From positions 1 to 64,000 of the forward strand of contig CAZFPK010000016.1 in assembly GCA_964521025.1 (NCBI GenBank): a stretch of DNA of 64,000 bases, written 5' to 3'. Source of the DNA: DRTC01 sp964521025 (GTDB lineage Bacteria; Cloacimonadota; Cloacimonadia; Cloacimonadales; TCS61). Positions 23,746-31,606 of the stretch are shown piece after piece. The notes beneath the pieces are model-generated. The model saw nothing but the letters and a program-made list of their open reading frames with translations, ran no database searches and was not told where the DNA came from. Within the stretch, counting starts at the first letter, position 1. Each line of letters opens with the position of its first letter. The translations under genes and the position numbers were made by a program.

Positions 23746-26061
23746 ATGAGAGACGACATAAAAGTCGATATCCGTCGTATAATAATCGGAGTAATAATCC
23801 TGCTGATCGCAATATTACTGCTGGTTTCGGTTTCGGTCGAGATAAATTTGATCATCGAGGATTATCTAATTTTAAAGGAAGCAGACCTGACTTTCTGGCA
23901 AATATTGAGGATCGATTTCCCGGAAAATATCAAAAACCCGATCGGAACTTTTGGAGCATTCTTCAGTTTCTGGTTGATCTATATTTTTGGAAAATTCTTC
24001 AGCATCTCGCTGCTGCTCGGGATTGGATTGATCGGATTTTTCAGCGTGTTCCTGAAGGACGAAAAACATATTTTATGGAAAACAGTTTTTTTTGTACTCT
24101 TTTCCTTTTTCTTCAATTTACTGCTGTTCATCATCAATGAAGAAACGATCATGCAAGCCGGAATTGTTCCATTGAGTGTTTATCATTTTTTCAATAACAT
24201 TTTTAATTCTACCGGAACCGCGATCATCTCGATAGTTCTCATTATTGCCTGTCTTCTGGTAATTTTTGAAGTTGAAAATGTAAAAATATTTTTCCTATTT
24301 TTTGGGAGAACAATCGCAAATATCTGCAAATTTATCTTCCGGAAAAGAAAGAAAAAATTTCCCAAAATAAAGAGAGAAAAAAAAATAAAGATCAAACCGG
24401 AGAAAAAGGAAATCTCTCCAAAAATCGAACCGTTTATCGAGGAGTCCGAAAGGTCTCCCAATATCATCGATCATGCGACTTCTCTCGATGCGGATAAAGA
24501 ACGGAGAATTGTTAAACCGATCATTCCCAAAAGAAAATTGACCCAGGAAAGATCGGAAGTCCCGGATGAGCCGACCAGGTTTTATGAAAAACCTGATATC
24601 GAATCGTTCCTGACCAGCGTCAAATCGGACAAAAGAGACAGGGAGGAGATCGAGGAAAACATCAAGATCGTGAGCAAGATCCTGGAGCGGAAATTAGCGG
24701 AATTCAGTGTGGAAGCGGAAGTTATTAATGTTAATATTGGACCGATCATAACTCAATACGAGATCAAACCTGCTCCGGGAGTAAAGGTCAGCAAATTCCA
24801 TACATTAGCGGACGATCTCGCCCTGGCGATCAAAGCGAAAAGTATTCGCGTGCAGGCTCCGATCCCGGGTAGAGGTTTGGTCGGAATTGAAATTCCCAAC
24901 ATTAACCGCGATACGATTTTCATGAAGGATGTGATGCTTTCCGAACAGATGAAATCTGCCGATAGTATCCTGACCATTGCGCTTGGTAAAGACATTTCCG
25001 GAAACCCGGTCGTGGCTGATCTGAATTTGATGCCGCATCTTCTTATTGCCGGAGCAACCGGTTCTGGGAAAAGCGTTTGCGTCAATACGATCATTAATTG
25101 TCTTTTATTCAGAACAATTCCCGATGAAGTGAGGCTGGTTCTCATCGATCCGAAAAGGATCGAACTATCCGGTTATGAAGGAATTCCGCATCTCATTCAA
25201 AATGTAGTAACCAACAATGAAGATGCACTCGCTGCCCTTGAATGGGGAGTTTCCGAAATGGAAAGAAGATACGAACTTTTCCAGAAATATAAAGTGCGGA
25301 ATTTAGCCGGATACAATCGAGAAATAAAAAGGTTGAAAGAATTAGAGGAAAAAGAGGGCGAAGGAATCGAGGAAACCGAAAAAATCGAAGATGATGTTCT
25401 TCCGTATATCATCATTATAGTCGATGAATTTGCCGATTTGATGATGACTGTCGGCAGGGAAGTAGAACGACCCATAACCCGTCTTGCGCAAATGGCTCGC
25501 GCGATCGGGATCCATCTTGTTCTCGCTACGCAAAGACCTTCCATCAAAGTGATCACCGGGATTATCAAAGCCAATTTTCCTTCCCGCATCGCTTTCCAGG
25601 TTTCCTCAAAGATCGATTCCCGCGTAATTATCGATGCGAACGGAGCGGAAAAACTTCTCGGTAAAGGTGATATGCTTTTCATGCCGCCCGGAAAAGCAAT
25701 GACAGAACGCATTCACGGTGCCTTCATCTCGGATTCGGAAATCCATAATATCGTGAATTACCTGAAAACTCAACCCAAACCGGAACAGGAGATCAAGATC
25801 ATCGAAGACGAACAAACCGAGCTGGAGGAATTTTCCTATGATGACGAACTCTTCCCGGAAGCAGCTGTTGCTGTTGTAACAGCGAATGTTGCTTCGGTTT
25901 CAATGCTGCAGAGACATTTCAAGATCGGGTATGCGAGAGCAGGAAGATTGGTCGATATGCTGGAACGAGCAGGAATTATCGGTCCGCATGTAGGCAGCAA
26001 ATCGCGGGAAGTGCTGGCAACCGAAGAAGATTTGAAGATCTATGGGTATTTGAAAGAATAA
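23746..26061 (+). CDS. ftsK: DNA translocase FtsK/SpoIIIE
   Basis: The start is ATG 23746 (MRDDIKVDIRR) with ACGGAG upstream, giving 771 residues. About four to five transmembrane segments lie in the first 190 residues, followed by a charged Lys-rich linker. The motor has Walker A GATGSGKS (436-443), 'VLIDPKRIELSGYEGIPHLI', the 'IVDEFADLMM' Walker B, and 'LATQRPSIKVITG'. The C-terminal winged-helix gamma domain 'IGYARAGRLVDMLERAGIIG' reads KOPS-type polar sequences. FtsK pumps chromosome DNA through the septum and activates dimer resolution. It looks like a normal, complete gene. Confidence 0.93.
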   Translation: MRDDIKVDIRRIIIGVIILLIAILLLVSVSVEINLIIEDYLILKEADLTFWQILRIDFPENIKNPIGTFGAFFSFWLIYIFGKFFSISLLLGIGLIGFFSVFLKDEKHILWKTVFFVLFSFFFNLLLFIINEETIMQAGIVPLSVYHFFNNIFNSTGTAIISIVLIIACLLVIFEVENVKIFFLFFGRTIANICKFIFRKRKKKFPKIKREKKIKIKPEKKEISPKIEPFIEESERSPNIIDHATSLDADKERRIVKPIIPKRKLTQERSEVPDEPTRFYEKPDIESFLTSVKSDKRDREEIEENIKIVSKILERKLAEFSVEAEVINVNIGPIITQYEIKPAPGVKVSKFHTLADDLALAIKAKSIRVQAPIPGRGLVGIEIPNINRDTIFMKDVMLSEQMKSADSILTIALGKDISGNPVVADLNLMPHLLIAGATGSGKSVCVNTIINCLLFRTIPDEVRLVLIDPKRIELSGYEGIPHLIQNVVTNNEDALAALEWGVSEMERRYELFQKYKVRNLAGYNREIKRLKELEEKEGEGIEETEKIEDDVLPYIIIIVDEFADLMMTVGREVERPITRLAQMARAIGIHLVLATQRPSIKVITGIIKANFPSRIAFQVSSKIDSRVIIDANGAEKLLGKGDMLFMPPGKAMTERIHGAFISDSEIHNIVNYLKTQPKPEQEIKIIEDEQTELEEFSYDDELFPEAAVAVVTANVASVSMLQRHFKIGYARAGRLVDMLERAGIIGPHVGSKSREVLATEEDLKIYGYLKE

Positions 26062-26350
26062 AAAAGGGACAAGGAGAAGGGAAAACGGAGGAAAGAAGAA
26101 ACGGAAAAGGGAGAAACGGAGAAAGGGAGAAATAGTTGAACTTGTTGAATTAGTTGAAGTAGTTACGCTAGTTCAATATTCAATTTTCAATAGTAAATAT
26201 TCAATTTTATGGTTGAATTGGGAAAAAGGAAAAAAGAAAAGAATAAATTCTGCAAAAAAGATTCAAATGTAATCAATAACCCGCTCCTTTATCCCGGAAT
26301 ATTTCCTAACTGGAGTTGGGAATGGTGAGAATATTTTTTATGGAAAGAAA
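26062..26350. other. Intergenic low-complexity purine-rich and AT-rich repeats
   Basis: After ftsK comes a purine run built from GGAGAAGGGAAA/GGAGAAACGGAG-like units (26066-26131). It is followed by TTGAACTTGTTGAATTAGTTGAAG and TTCAATATTCAATTTTCAATAG tandem-like text. The purine unit recurs in reverse at 52930-52998. No gene is seen. Confidence 0.45.
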
Positions 26351-26489
26351 TCATTATGTTATCCTTCCAATAAGGAGAGAAAGTATTAATGTTGTCCCTC
26401 TGAAAAGGAAACACTTATGTCATTCACGAAATATTTGTTGACATATCCTTCCAATAAGGAAACTTTGTATCAATTTTTTCCTTATAAGG
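26351..26489 (+). repeat. 33-bp-periodic degenerate repeat array upstream of the second DUF4143 gene
   Basis: Units share (T)ATGTTATCCTTCCAATAAGGA. Palindromic CCTT...AAGG cores lie at 26363-26375, 26397-26408, 26447-26459 and 26480-26489 (CCTTATAAGG). Equivalent positions are 26356, 26389, 26417 (weak), 26440 and 26473, so the end intervals are 33. The last core merges into the ribosome-binding site AAGGAGGAAAT. A TTGACA at 26438-26443 may be a -35 box in which a core occupies the spacer, so a repressor binding there would block transcription. Confidence 0.65.
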
Positions 26490-26496
26490 AGGAAAT

Positions 26497-27786
26497 ATGA
26501 AAGATATTTTCAAGATGCTTATTAAAGGTTTTCAAACACAAATTCCCATAAAAGAAGTATGCAAACGGGATTTGAAAATTCCGGCAGATACAAATAAGAT
26601 CATTGCTTTAACGGGTACCAGAAGGTGTGGGAAAACATATTATTTCTATGCGATGATAAATAAGCTTTTAACAAAAGAGATCAAACCGGAACAAATTCTC
26701 TATATTAATTTTGAAGACGAAAGATTGGATTTGAAATCCCCTGATATGCAGTCGATCTTGGATGCATATTACGAGTTATATCCGGGAGCACGAGATGAAG
26801 AAATATTTATTTTTTTTGATGAAATACAGGAAGTAGAAAATTGGGAAAAATTTGTCGCCAGGCTCTATTCATCAGTTACTAAAAAAATCTTCATAACCGG
26901 TTCGACATCCAAAATGATCAGCAGCGAAATCGCAACTCAATTGCGCGGCAGAAGCATTTCCTATACTTTGTATCCATTATCTTTTAAAGAATATTGCAGA
27001 TTCGCAAATATTTCTGTGGAAGATGTTTATTCCCCCCGGAATAGAGCCGTTATCAAATCCGCATTCGATAGTTATTTATTTGCAGGAGGTTATCCCGAAA
27101 CCGTGAAAATCGATCCTGAAATCCGGCGAAAAATCCTGCAATCCTATTTCGATGTAATGATATTCAGAGACATTGTGGAAAGATATAATGTCAGGAATCC
27201 AATTGTTCTGAAACATTTTATCAAACAATTAATGAACACTATTTCAGCGGAATTTTCCGTAAATAAAATTTACCATGATTTGAAGAGTAACGGTTTTCAA
27301 ACGAGTAAAGATAAACTGTATTCATACCTGGATTTTTGCAGAGATTGCTTCCTTTTTTTTGTGGTTCATCAAAATGAAAAATCGTATCGAAAACAACAAA
27401 AAAACAATAAGAAAATATATGCTGTAGATAATGGTCTTCTTTCGACCATAAATTACGCTTTTTCGCAAAATAACGGCAGGCAACTGGAAAACCTGGTCTA
27501 TCTCCATCTAATCAGGAAATATGAGCATGTTCATTATTATTATAATGGTTTTGAATGTGATTTTTTGATAAAAGAAAACGAGAATATCTCGATAATAATC
27601 CAGGTTTGTTTTGATATTTCGAATACTCAAACCAGAAAAAGAGAAATCGATGCTTTGCTGAGATTATCCGAGATCTATCCCGATGCAGATTTGATCCTGC
27701 TGAATATGGAGGAAGAAGTCGAAGTTATGATAGCTGAGAGAAGGATCAAAATAATTCCTGCCTGGAAATGGTGCCAGGAGATTTGA
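26497..27786 (+). CDS. AAA ATPase with DUF4143 domain (second copy)
   Basis: This 429-residue protein has Walker A GTRRCGKT (40-47) and Walker B 'IFIFFDEIQEVENW', then 'IFITGSTSKMIS' and the 'LRGRSISYTLYPLSFKEYC' stretch typical of the AAA_14/DUF4143 group. It ends with 'GLLSTINYAF...QLENLVYLHL' and a nuclease-like 'HYYYNGFECDFLIKENE'. It is only distantly similar to the other DUF4143 protein in the window (19166-20464). A strong AAGGAGG site lies six bases before the ATG. The lolA-like gene follows 18 bp after its stop and may be co-transcribed by chance of insertion. Function unknown. Confidence 0.85.
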   Translation: MKDIFKMLIKGFQTQIPIKEVCKRDLKIPADTNKIIALTGTRRCGKTYYFYAMINKLLTKEIKPEQILYINFEDERLDLKSPDMQSILDAYYELYPGARDEEIFIFFDEIQEVENWEKFVARLYSSVTKKIFITGSTSKMISSEIATQLRGRSISYTLYPLSFKEYCRFANISVEDVYSPRNRAVIKSAFDSYLFAGGYPETVKIDPEIRRKILQSYFDVMIFRDIVERYNVRNPIVLKHFIKQLMNTISAEFSVNKIYHDLKSNGFQTSKDKLYSYLDFCRDCFLFFVVHQNEKSYRKQQKNNKKIYAVDNGLLSTINYAFSQNNGRQLENLVYLHLIRKYEHVHYYYNGFECDFLIKENENISIIIQVCFDISNTQTRKREIDALLRLSEIYPDADLILLNMEEEVEVMIAERRIKIIPAWKWCQEI

Positions 27787-27804
27787 TATTTATAAGTGGG
27801 AAAT

Positions 27805-28431
27805 ATGAAAAAAAAAATATTAAAATTAGTCCTGTTTGAAATAATAAATTGCATAATTCTATCTCAATCTCTAATTGCACAACCTGTAATTCTCGATGAC
27901 ATCTACCTGAATTTACAGACTAAATACGACACCATCAAAACTTTCCAATCCGATTTTGAACAGACAAATTTCTGGCAGGAATTGGACATCCAAAAAAAAT
28001 CTTATGGAAAAATATTTTATGACGAATCGAGATTATTATTGAATTATTCCGAACCTGCCGGACAAAAAATGCTCATCGACAGCACCACCGTTACGATTTA
28101 CGATTCAACCTCCAAACAAGCATTGATCTCGAACAAAGTGGAAACCGAATTGCGACCGGTAAAATTCATTTCTCTGTATTGGGAAAATTCTCAAAAAGAG
28201 TTGATCGAGCAAAATAGCGATAATTTTAAAATACAAATTACAACTGAATTCAAAGAAAGGATTTTAGTGGAAATAAGAAAAACTCTCATCTCCGGATTTA
28301 CTTTTTATGATCGGGAAGGGAATTCAGTGCAATATATTTTCAACAATGAAAAAATAAACAGGCAACTCCAGGAAAATATTTTTGAATTGGAACTTCCTGA
28401 TGATGTGAATATTCTCGATAATAGAATGTAA
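27805..28431 (+). CDS. LolA-like outer-membrane lipoprotein carrier protein
   Basis: From ATG 27805 this is 208 residues with a signal peptide (MKKKILKLVLFEIINCIILS to about residue 25). 'IKTFQSDFEQTNFWQE', 'SYGKIFYDESRLLLNYSEP' and 'LIDSTTVTIYDSTSKQAL' match the LolA/LolB half-barrel. LolA carries lipoproteins across the periplasm to the outer membrane. A GTG at 27796 is a possible alternative start. The several lipoproteins in this window (57572, 59833) could be its cargo. Confidence 0.8.
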   Translation: MKKKILKLVLFEIINCIILSQSLIAQPVILDDIYLNLQTKYDTIKTFQSDFEQTNFWQELDIQKKSYGKIFYDESRLLLNYSEPAGQKMLIDSTTVTIYDSTSKQALISNKVETELRPVKFISLYWENSQKELIEQNSDNFKIQITTEFKERILVEIRKTLISGFTFYDREGNSVQYIFNNEKINRQLQENIFELELPDDVNILDNRM

Positions 28432-28537
28432 CCTTTCCGAAATTTCCTCAGAGAAATTCTTCCTTATTAAATTCGGAAAGTTTTAGATAATCTGAAACTT
28501 AACAAGTTTTTGATACTTGTGAAGTTTTATTGGTAAT

Positions 28538-28623
28538 AAGAACATGACTTCGTGAATTGATCGATTAAAAACTTCAAGGTTCGACAAACCTTGGAGGTTT
28601 GATAAAGATTGAAATTCCGATAC
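28538..28623 (-). repeat. Dispersed intergenic element, copy 2 (inverted)
   Basis: Ends AAGAACATGACTTCGTGAATT and AAAGATTGAAATTCCGATAC are the reverse complements of the ends at 807-927 and 30369-30456. The core is AACTTCAAGGTTCGACAAACC plus TTGGAGGTTT, a hairpin. The rest of 28432-28754 has two more hairpins (ACTTTCCGAA-type at the lolA stop; AAACTTAACAAGT near 28496) and the promoter region of the next gene. Confidence 0.6.
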
Positions 28624-28754
28624 TATGAACTAAACTTTTATAGATTTGATTCATAAACTCGGTAAGTCATAAAGAATTCACAAGTTTTATTTTTATTAAT
28701 TGTTCTTTATTGTGCAATTCGTGAAATTAGCGGATAAGAGAAGGAGAAAATAAA

Positions 28755-29810
28755 ATGTTAGCATTGATCATGGCAGGTGGGATCGGAACCAGGTTTTGGC
28801 CATTGAGCAGGGAATCCAAACCAAAACAATACCTGAACATAGTTTCGGAAAAATCAATGATCCGGATGACAGTCGAAAGATTACTTCCCAAAATCGAAAT
28901 GAAAGATATTTTTATCGTTACCGGGAAATCTCAAGTTAAATTTGTGAAAGAACATCTGCCCGAACTTCCAACCGAAAATATCATCATCGAACCATTTGGG
29001 ATGAATACTGCTCCCTGCATAGCTTTGAGTGCAAAATATCTGCAAAGAAAATACGATCCCGAAGAAAAAATGATCGTTCTGGCGGCAGATCATCTCATTA
29101 AAAATGAAAAAGAATTCCTGCGAACTCTCGAAGTTGCAGAAAAATCTGCGGATCAGAATAATCTCGTTACATTCGGCATTAAACCGGATTATCCGGCAAC
29201 AGGTTACGGTTATGTCGAAGCAGGAAAACAAATAGCAGATGAAATGTTCGAAGTAAAACGATTCAAAGAAAAACCTGATCTGGAAACTGCGAAACAATTC
29301 CTCAAAGCCGGAAATTTCTTCTGGAACAGCGGTATGTTTGCCTGGAAGATCGAAACTATTTTGAATGCATATCAGGATCATCTTCCGGAAGTTATTTCAC
29401 TTCTTGATAAAATTGCTGAAAAATGGGATAATTCGAAAATCGAAGCAGATATTTCCAATGAATTCTCCAAAATGCCGAAATTACCGGTCGATATCGGCAT
29501 TATGGAAAAAGCGGAAAAGAGGATCGTTATTCCGGTCGATTACGGTTGGAGCGATGTCGGCAGCTGGAAAGCTCTTTATGATGTTTCGGAAAAAGATGAA
29601 AACCGGAATGTCCTGAAATGCAAAAATATGATTTTAAACAGTAAAGAGAATTATGTTTATTCGGATAAATTAGTAACCTTGATCGGAGTTGAGAATTTGG
29701 TAGTGGTGGAAACCGAAAATGCATTGTTGATTTCTTCTAAAGATAAATCGGAAGATGTGAAGAAGATCGTCAATAAACTGAAAGAAGAAGGCAAAAAAGA
29801 ATATTTATAG
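28755..29810 (+). CDS. manC: Mannose-1-phosphate guanylyltransferase
   Basis: This is a 351-residue single-domain GDP-mannose pyrophosphorylase. The nucleotide-binding signature MAGGIGTRFWPLSRESKPKQ starts at residue 7. 'LAADHLI', 'TFGIKPDYPATGYGYVE', 'VKRFKEKPD' and 'FFWNSGMFAW' are family landmarks, and 'PVDYGWSDVGSWKALYD' marks the sugar-phosphate site. It makes GDP-mannose from GTP and mannose-1-phosphate for polysaccharide or glycan synthesis. It lacks the C-terminal isomerase domain of bifunctional ManC/AlgA. AGAAGGAGAAAATAAA precedes the ATG. No other sugar gene is adjacent. Confidence 0.9.
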   Translation: MLALIMAGGIGTRFWPLSRESKPKQYLNIVSEKSMIRMTVERLLPKIEMKDIFIVTGKSQVKFVKEHLPELPTENIIIEPFGMNTAPCIALSAKYLQRKYDPEEKMIVLAADHLIKNEKEFLRTLEVAEKSADQNNLVTFGIKPDYPATGYGYVEAGKQIADEMFEVKRFKEKPDLETAKQFLKAGNFFWNSGMFAWKIETILNAYQDHLPEVISLLDKIAEKWDNSKIEADISNEFSKMPKLPVDIGIMEKAEKRIVIPVDYGWSDVGSWKALYDVSEKDENRNVLKCKNMILNSKENYVYSDKLVTLIGVENLVVVETENALLISSKDKSEDVKKIVNKLKEEGKKEYL

Positions 29811-29865
29811 AATTTGAGTCTTTTGTGTTTCTTTGTGTCTTCGAGACTTTGTGGTATGGAAAAAA

Positions 29866-30219
29866 ATGAACCTCGCAGTAATCGGTTCCAAAAAATTTTC
29901 AAATTATGATTTACTCAAATCTATTTTGAATAAAGAAAAGGATGTTGAGAAGATCATCAGCGGCGGTGCCAAAGGAGCGGATTCTCTTGCCAAAAAATAT
30001 GCAGTAGAAAAGGACATCGATTTTTTGGAATTTCCTCCCGATTTCAAAAAAAAAGAAGAAAAAGCAAAACATCTCCGCGATCGACTTATCGTGCAGAACT
30101 GCGATAAAGTAATTGCCTTTTACGACGAAAAATGCGAAGGCACAAAATACACGATGGATTATGCCAGGCAGATGCAAAAGCCGGTAAAAGTTATTTTATG
30201 CAAACAATTCGAGTTGTAA
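29866..30219 (+). CDS. SLOG-domain protein (DUF2493/YspA type)
   Basis: From ATG 29866 this is 117 residues. The Rossmann-like fold has 'NLAVIGSKKFSNYDLL', the glycine motif 'IISGGAKGADSLAKKYA', 'FPPDFKKK', 'HLRDRLIVQNCDKVIAFYDE' and 'GTKYTMDYARQMQKPVKVIL'. This is the DUF2493 branch of the SLOG superfamily, thought to bind nucleotides or nucleotide-derived ligands; some members occur in defence systems. There are no clear partners here. The gene begins in a dispersed repeat (TTCTTTGTGTCTTCG). Confidence 0.8.
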   Translation: MNLAVIGSKKFSNYDLLKSILNKEKDVEKIISGGAKGADSLAKKYAVEKDIDFLEFPPDFKKKEEKAKHLRDRLIVQNCDKVIAFYDEKCEGTKYTMDYARQMQKPVKVILCKQFEL

Positions 30220-30368
30220 GTCCAGAGGACGACGACTCGAAACAATTATTAAAAACACTAAGCAATAAGAAAAGTTATAAAGCATCTTCAAATTAATACC
30301 AAACTTCAGTTTGGTGGAAGAACGATTGCTGATCATTGCAACTATTTTAATAGTTTTCTTATTTGAAT

Positions 30369-30456
30369 GTATCGGAATTTCAATCTTTTAAAAACCTTCA
30401 AGGTTTGACAAACCTTGAAGGTTTGACAATCAATCGACTCACTAAATTATGTTCTT
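30369..30456 (+). repeat. Dispersed intergenic element, copy 3
   Basis: The unit starts GTATCGGAATTTCAATCTTT and ends in ATGTTCTT. The core is the hairpin AACCTTCAAGGTTTG with CAAACCTTGAAGGTT. It is the inverted counterpart of 28538-28623. The rest of 30220-30579 holds CCAAACTTCAGTTTGG near 30302 and a CCCTTCTCC...GGAGAAGGG hairpin at about 30541-30563. No gene is seen there. Confidence 0.6.
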
Positions 30457-30579
30457 CAAAAAACTTTCCTTGTGTTTCGACTCGTCGCTTTACTTGTTGC
30501 TACGGAGAACGGAAGCAAAGAATGAATAAGTTTCCATATTTCCCTTCTCCTCACAGGAGAAGGGATCAAGGGATGAGGT

Positions 30580-31494
30580 TTGAAAAAAATCATCATCGGC
30601 ATTCATGGTCTAAAAAATAAAGCACCAAAAGATATTCTCCAAAATTGGTGGGAACTTTCGATAAAAGAAGGTTTATCCAAAAATGGATTTTCGTCTCAAA
30701 AACTTAATTTCGAACTGCTTTACTGGGCAGATTTGAATTATCAACAACCGCTCGATCCGTCAATTTCCGATAAAAAAGATCCTTTTTTTCTCACAAATCC
30801 TTATTGCCCGTCATCAAAGAATAACAAACCCGGGCATCCTAAAAAACTAAAACAAAAAATTCTCGATGCTCTCGAAAAGGAGATGGATAAGATCATCTTG
30901 AATGAAAACGGATTTAAAGGTTTGGATAAAATAGCGGATATGACCATTCATCGCATGTTCACAGATCTCGATACATATTATTTCGGGAATTGCCAGGCAA
31001 AACCGGAACTGAATGCCAAACAGGCTATTAGGAAAAGGCTTGCTGATTTTCTAACCAAACATAAAAAGAAGAAGATCATGCTCATCGCACATTCTATGGG
31101 TTCGATAGTCGCTTTTGATACTCTCAAGTTTGTTGTTCCCGAGATCGAGATCAATACTTTAATGACCATCGGTTCTCCTCTTGGAAATTCCATCGTTCTC
31201 AAAAAAACTCTAATGGAATTGAGCAAGAAATTGCACAAAGGTGTGATGATTATTACACCATCTAACATCAAAAACGGTTGGTTCAACTTTTCCGACCTCG
31301 ATGATAAGATCGTGATGAACTATGATCTTGCTGATGATTTCCGGGAAAATTCCAATCATATAAAACCGATCGATATCATCGTTGAAAATGATTATGAATA
31401 CGAGTCGGAGCCTAATCCTCACAAATCATACGGCTATTTACGAACTCCCCGCATTGCCGAAATAATCGATAATTTCCTGAACTCTAAAAAATAA
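30580..31494 (+). CDS. Alpha/beta-hydrolase-fold protein
   Basis: This 304-residue protein probably starts at TTG 30580 (TTGAAAAAAATC), preceded by GGGATGAGGT; the nearer ATG is out of frame. It opens with 'IIIGIHGLKNKAP', an HG oxyanion-type turn, and has the nucleophile elbow 'IMLIAHSMGSIVAFDTLKF' with the expected Ser in HSMG. 'TIGSPLGNSIVLKK' follows. A candidate catalytic His is in 'NPHKSYGYL' near residue 284. It resembles lipase- or GPI-inositol-deacylase-like cytosolic hydrolases. No signal peptide. Substrate unknown. Confidence 0.7.
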   Translation: MKKIIIGIHGLKNKAPKDILQNWWELSIKEGLSKNGFSSQKLNFELLYWADLNYQQPLDPSISDKKDPFFLTNPYCPSSKNNKPGHPKKLKQKILDALEKEMDKIILNENGFKGLDKIADMTIHRMFTDLDTYYFGNCQAKPELNAKQAIRKRLADFLTKHKKKKIMLIAHSMGSIVAFDTLKFVVPEIEINTLMTIGSPLGNSIVLKKTLMELSKKLHKGVMIITPSNIKNGWFNFSDLDDKIVMNYDLADDFRENSNHIKPIDIIVENDYEYESEPNPHKSYGYLRTPRIAEIIDNFLNSKK

Positions 31495-31606
31495 ATTTGA
31501 CAGAGATTTAATAAATTTCATCATCATTCTGGATTTTGGATTCAGTTTTGCATCTTGAAATTCTAATCTTGAAGTTTTGCATTTTCATTTATTTTGAGGA
31601 GGATGG

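Noticed and set aside
26351..26489. CRISPR array
   Set aside because: The units are degenerate, about 33 bp without constant repeats and distinct spacers, and no cas gene is present.
30363..30620. An 85-codon plus-strand open frame overlapping the start of the hydrolase gene
   Set aside because: It is made of dispersed repeat sequence (AACCTTCAAGG and CCTTCTCC hairpins) and has no recognisable protein pattern.
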